From NCBI GenBank assembly GCA_025774405.1, contig JALGWB010000064.1:1-9201 (forward strand): a stretch of DNA of 9,201 nt. Direction: 5' to 3'. This document shows, one piece after another, positions 6,925 to 9,201 of the stretch (position 1 is the stretch's first letter; each line of letters opens with the position of its first letter). The stretch comes from a bacterium. GTDB taxonomy: Bacteria; Arandabacterota; Arandabacteria; Arandabacterales; Arandabacteraceae. Below the pieces are notes generated by a model. It was not told where the DNA came from. It ran no database searches and saw nothing but the letters and a program-made list of their open reading frames with translations. The position numbers and the translations under genes are program-made.

Positions 6925-8169
6925 TCACTTACTCAGGCTTGCCTTGAGTGCCTCTTCCTCGGCAAGAATTGCATTCACTTTCTTACAGGCGGATTCCATT
7001 GCTTCACTCACTGACTTCTTACCATCTAGTGCTGCTTGCATCTCAGGGTTGACCTCATTTTCAATCTCGGGATAGCTGGCAATTGGGGGTCTCGGTTTGG
7101 CGTATTTCATCTGTTCCATGAAGGTCTTCAGATATGGATGCTTTCCGAAATCTATCAAGTCATCGGCAAGCATATTCACTGGCACCTGCCCGAGGGTGTT
7201 TGCCCATTTTACCTGCGATTCCTTTGAAGCAATAAAGATCAGAAACTCACATGCCTCACGAGGATACCTTGAGGTGCTGAAGACAACAAGGTTGTTGCCG
7301 CCAACATTCGTGGCATATCCCTTCGGACCACTTGGGATGAGGCCAACTCCAAAATCGATTCCACTCCTCTCCAATCCCTTCACTGCCCAGGGACCGTTGA
7401 AGATCATTGCATAAACCCGACTCTGAAATCCCATGTCATCGCGGATACCACCACTTCGCCAGGCACCACCCTCAATTCCATACTTCATATAGAGATCAAC
7501 CTTGAACTGAAAGCCGGCTATGGCTTCGTCGCTGCTAAGGGCACATTCACTTCCATCAGGCGTGAGGATGTCTCCACCAAATGAATAGATGAATGGAAGT
7601 GTCCACCAGAGAGAATTCTTCATGCCGAATCCGAAGATACCCTTTTCCTTACTGGTGAGCCTTTTGCCGTATTCAACGAATTCATCCCATGTTGCGGGGG
7701 GTCTATCCGGATCAAGTCCTGCTTCGGCGAAGAGCTGTTTGTTGTAGAAAAGGCAGAGTCCGTTGACCTGATCGGGTACCCCGTAGGTCTTACCGTCGAT
7801 CAGGCAGGATCTCAGGGCAACGGGTCGCAGCTGCGGCTTTATGCGCTCAATACCCAGTGTATCGAGAGCATGTAGCGCGCCTCTGATAGCAAGTTTTGGC
7901 AGAAAAGCGACATCAACGCGTCCGATGTCCGGAGCGGTGTTGGTTGCGAGAGCTGTCAGGATCTTGGGCTCGAGTCCATCGAAGGGGATGTTGACAGCCT
8001 CGATCTTGATACCCGGGTGTTGCTTCTCAAATTCCTTCACAAGCGAGAGGAAAACTGGACGCTCCTCAGCATTATAGGTTTCCCAGACCTTGAGGGTTAT
8101 TACGCCTTCTTGCCTTTCCTTGGCACATCCAGCCATCAAGATCAGTACAGCAATCAAAAGATAGCGCAT
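6925..8169 (-). CDS. MalE-type sugar ABC transporter substrate-binding lipoprotein
   Basis: A 414-residue family-1 extracellular solute-binding protein that should capture malto-oligosaccharides and deliver them to the two permeases encoded upstream. The ATG start at 8167-8169 gives a short lipoprotein signal, MRYLLIAVLILMAGC, with lipobox LMAGC and the lipidated Cys at residue 15 followed by Ala. Family hallmarks are LKVWETYNAEE at the first strand, EFEKQHPGIKIEAV, TAPDIGRVDVAF, PATWDEFVEYGKRL, the MIFNGPWAV segment and the VGGNNLVVFSTS/ACEFLIFIAS helix-strand unit. The open frame continues to a GTG at 8185-8187 overlapping the permease stop codon, but GGGAGGG six bases before the ATG favours the shorter start. 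Specificity for alpha-glucans is inferred from the GH57 gene immediately downstream; the fold alone would allow other sugars or glycerol-phosphate-type ligands. Confidence 0.93.
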   Translation of the reverse strand: MRYLLIAVLILMAGCAKERQEGVITLKVWETYNAEERPVFLSLVKEFEKQHPGIKIEAVNIPFDGLEPKILTALATNTAPDIGRVDVAFLPKLAIRGALHALDTLGIERIKPQLRPVALRSCLIDGKTYGVPDQVNGLCLFYNKQLFAEAGLDPDRPPATWDEFVEYGKRLTSKEKGIFGFGMKNSLWWTLPFIYSFGGDILTPDGSECALSSDEAIAGFQFKVDLYMKYGIEGGAWRSGGIRDDMGFQSRVYAMIFNGPWAVKGLERSGIDFGVGLIPSGPKGYATNVGGNNLVVFSTSRYPREACEFLIFIASKESQVKWANTLGQVPVNMLADDLIDFGKHPYLKTFMEQMKYAKPRPPIASYPEIENEVNPEMQAALDGKKSVSEAMESACKKVNAILAEEEALKASLSK

Positions 8170-8174
8170 GACGT

Positions 8175-8181
8175 CCCTCCC
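8175..8181 (-). promoter_or_regulatory. Ribosome binding site deciding the binding-protein start
   Basis: GGGAGGG on the minus strand, five to six bases before the ATG at 8167-8169. The alternative GTG at 8185-8187 has only an AAGGA directly abutting it, which is too close. The site therefore supports the 414-residue form. Confidence 0.7.
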
Positions 8182-8183
8182 TT

Positions 8184-9017
8184 TCACTCCTTCAAGGCTC
8201 CACGAGTTATGCCTTCAATAAAATAACGCTGAGCGAAGATGAAGATGAGCGATATCGGCACAATCGAAACAGCAGAAGCAGCCATCTTCAAAGTGTAGAG
8301 CTCTTCATGCTGCTGCTTGAACATAGCCAATCCGACGGGTACAGTATAGAGGTTTTCCTTGTTGGTAACAATCAGCTGCCAGAGGAAGTTACTCCAGTGA
8401 AACTGGAAGGTCAGCAAGAACAGGGTAGCTATGATGGGGAGAGAAAGTGGAACGACAATCCTTCCGTATATCTGGAAGTCGTTTGCACCATCGATTTTTG
8501 CTGCATCGATAAGGCTTTTCGGAATCGTGGTCATGAATTGCCGCAGCAGAAAGAGCCCAAAGACATTGGCAAGATGAGGAACAATCATTGCTCTGAAGGT
8601 GTTCATCCAGCCCAGCTTGTTAACGATTGCAAATTGAGGGACAACATACATGAGCCCTGGAACCATCATTGAGGCAATTATCAGCCCGAACATCTTCTCT
8701 TTAAGAACAAAACTCTTGAAAGCGAAAGCATAGGCAGCCAGCGATGCAAAAAGAGTTGCCAGGAAGCCAGCCGAGACAGCAACCACAGTACTATTGAAAA
8801 AATACCTTATGAATCCAAATTCAGTGAAGACCCTTTTGAAATTCTCCAATGTGGGCGTTGACGGCAGAATCTCAGGGCTGAACTCCGTACCCGGCTGCTT
8901 AAAGGCTGTCACAAGCATCCATATGAAGGGGAATAGCACTATGAGGGCGGCAAGCGTGAGAGCAGCATAGAGCAACGCGACCCTCAGGCTCCTGATGATG
9001 TGGGTTGCTTTTCGCAT
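8184..9017 (-). CDS. MalG-type carbohydrate ABC transporter permease
   Basis: A 277-residue inner-membrane permease of the MalG (CUT1) family, the second half of the translocation channel for sugar import. About six membrane segments are visible (near residues 12-38, 73-98, 108-128, 142-160, 188-216, 243-263). The EAA loop that docks on the ATPase is clear at about 168-190 (LIDAAKIDGANDFQIYGRIVVPLSLP region, with D171-A172-A173 and G177), and the C-terminus YFIEGITRGALKE is the usual MalG-type end. Length is normal for the family. The gene follows the other permease by five bases and precedes the binding-protein ATG by 14 bases, so the three belong to one operon. The Shine-Dalgarno sequence is weak, consistent with coupling to the upstream permease. 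The matching ATPase is not encoded in the window. Confidence 0.94.
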   Translation of the reverse strand: MRKATHIIRSLRVALLYAALTLAALIVLFPFIWMLVTAFKQPGTEFSPEILPSTPTLENFKRVFTEFGFIRYFFNSTVVAVSAGFLATLFASLAAYAFAFKSFVLKEKMFGLIIASMMVPGLMYVVPQFAIVNKLGWMNTFRAMIVPHLANVFGLFLLRQFMTTIPKSLIDAAKIDGANDFQIYGRIVVPLSLPIIATLFLLTFQFHWSNFLWQLIVTNKENLYTVPVGLAMFKQQHEELYTLKMAASAVSIVPISLIFIFAQRYFIEGITRGALKE

Positions 9018-9022
9018 CGCAA

Positions 9023-9201
9023 TCAGTATCCAACCTTTGGTCTGAGAATTCGCATATTGATGACCGAAACGGCGACAGCTATTCCAAGCAGGATATAAGA
9101 CATCGCTGCAGCATAGCCCAGCTTTAACCTCACATAGAAGGTATCGAAAAGATAATAGCCTGTCACCCAGGTAGCCCCATAGGCCTTGCCTCCAATGTCC
9201 A
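9023..9201 (-). CDS. MalF-type carbohydrate ABC transporter permease, C-terminal part (cut by window edge)
   Basis: Only the last 58 codons are present; the start lies beyond the right edge. The minus-strand frame reads GGKAYGATWVTGYYLFDTFYVRL, then LGYAAAMSYILLGIAVAVSV and ends INMRILRPKVGY before TGA. This is the usual end of MalF/UgpA-type permeases: a periplasmic loop with a GG..YGAT segment, the LGYA(S/A)AMS motif opening the last membrane helix, and a short basic tail. It precedes the MalG-type gene by five bases, the standard order for such transporters. The EAA loop is outside the window, so the partial call rests on these C-terminal features and the context. Confidence 0.88.
   Translation of the reverse strand, partial: DIGGKAYGATWVTGYYLFDTFYVRLKLGYAAAMSYILLGIAVAVSVINMRILRPKVGY

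Noticed and set aside
8307..8672. Plus-strand open frame of 121 codons inside the MalG-type gene
   Set aside because: It is antisense to the permease EAA-loop region and membrane helices; no independent evidence of coding.

Overview
The window reads as one strand of a bacterial chromosome or metagenomic contig: all eight supported genes lie on the minus strand and cover almost everything, so transcription runs from right to left and no gene-free stretch exceeds about 100 bases. Base composition is balanced. A substrate-binding lipoprotein with a lipobox, a secreted multidomain glycosidase, a large periplasmic von Willebrand A (VWA) membrane protein and two HU/IHF-type proteins suggest a Gram-negative-type bacterium. 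The combination of a VWA/amidotransferase-like membrane protein and a GH57 enzyme with a glucodextranase-type C-terminus recalls uncultured FCB-group or other candidate-phylum genomes, but the sequence alone does not settle the taxonomy. No tRNA, rRNA, CRISPR array, insertion sequence or integrase is visible.

Right part (about 1407-9201) is a tightly packed alpha-glucan operon. In transcription order it holds the C-terminal end of a MalF-type permease, a MalG-type permease, a MalE-type binding lipoprotein, a 1124-residue secreted GH57 amylopullulanase-like enzyme with an N-terminal glycogen/starch-binding domain and a C-terminal glucodextranase-C-like domain, and a 706-residue VWA membrane protein with a degenerate amidotransferase-like domain. 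Gaps are 4-18 bases. The simplest reading is that the secreted enzyme cuts starch, glycogen or pullulan-like glucans outside the cytoplasm, the binding protein captures the malto-oligosaccharides and the two permeases import them. The ATPase (MalK/MsmX type) and the operon promoter are not in the window. The VWA protein is the odd member.

Left part (18-1406) is a regulatory or nucleoid cluster: an IHF/HU-like protein with its own sigma70-type promoter, an XRE-cupin transcription regulator, and a second HU protein with its own sigma70-type promoter. For both HU-family genes the longest open frame begins inside a promoter, so shorter starts (GTG at 1320, ATG at 284), each with a good Shine-Dalgarno sequence, are preferred. 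Two short inverted repeats, one between the regulator and the last HU gene and one just upstream of the regulator, are candidate operators.

Most of the window is conventional. The points that deserve a second look are the VWA protein placed in a glucan operon, the domain make-up of the GH57 enzyme, and the HU / XRE-cupin / HU grouping.
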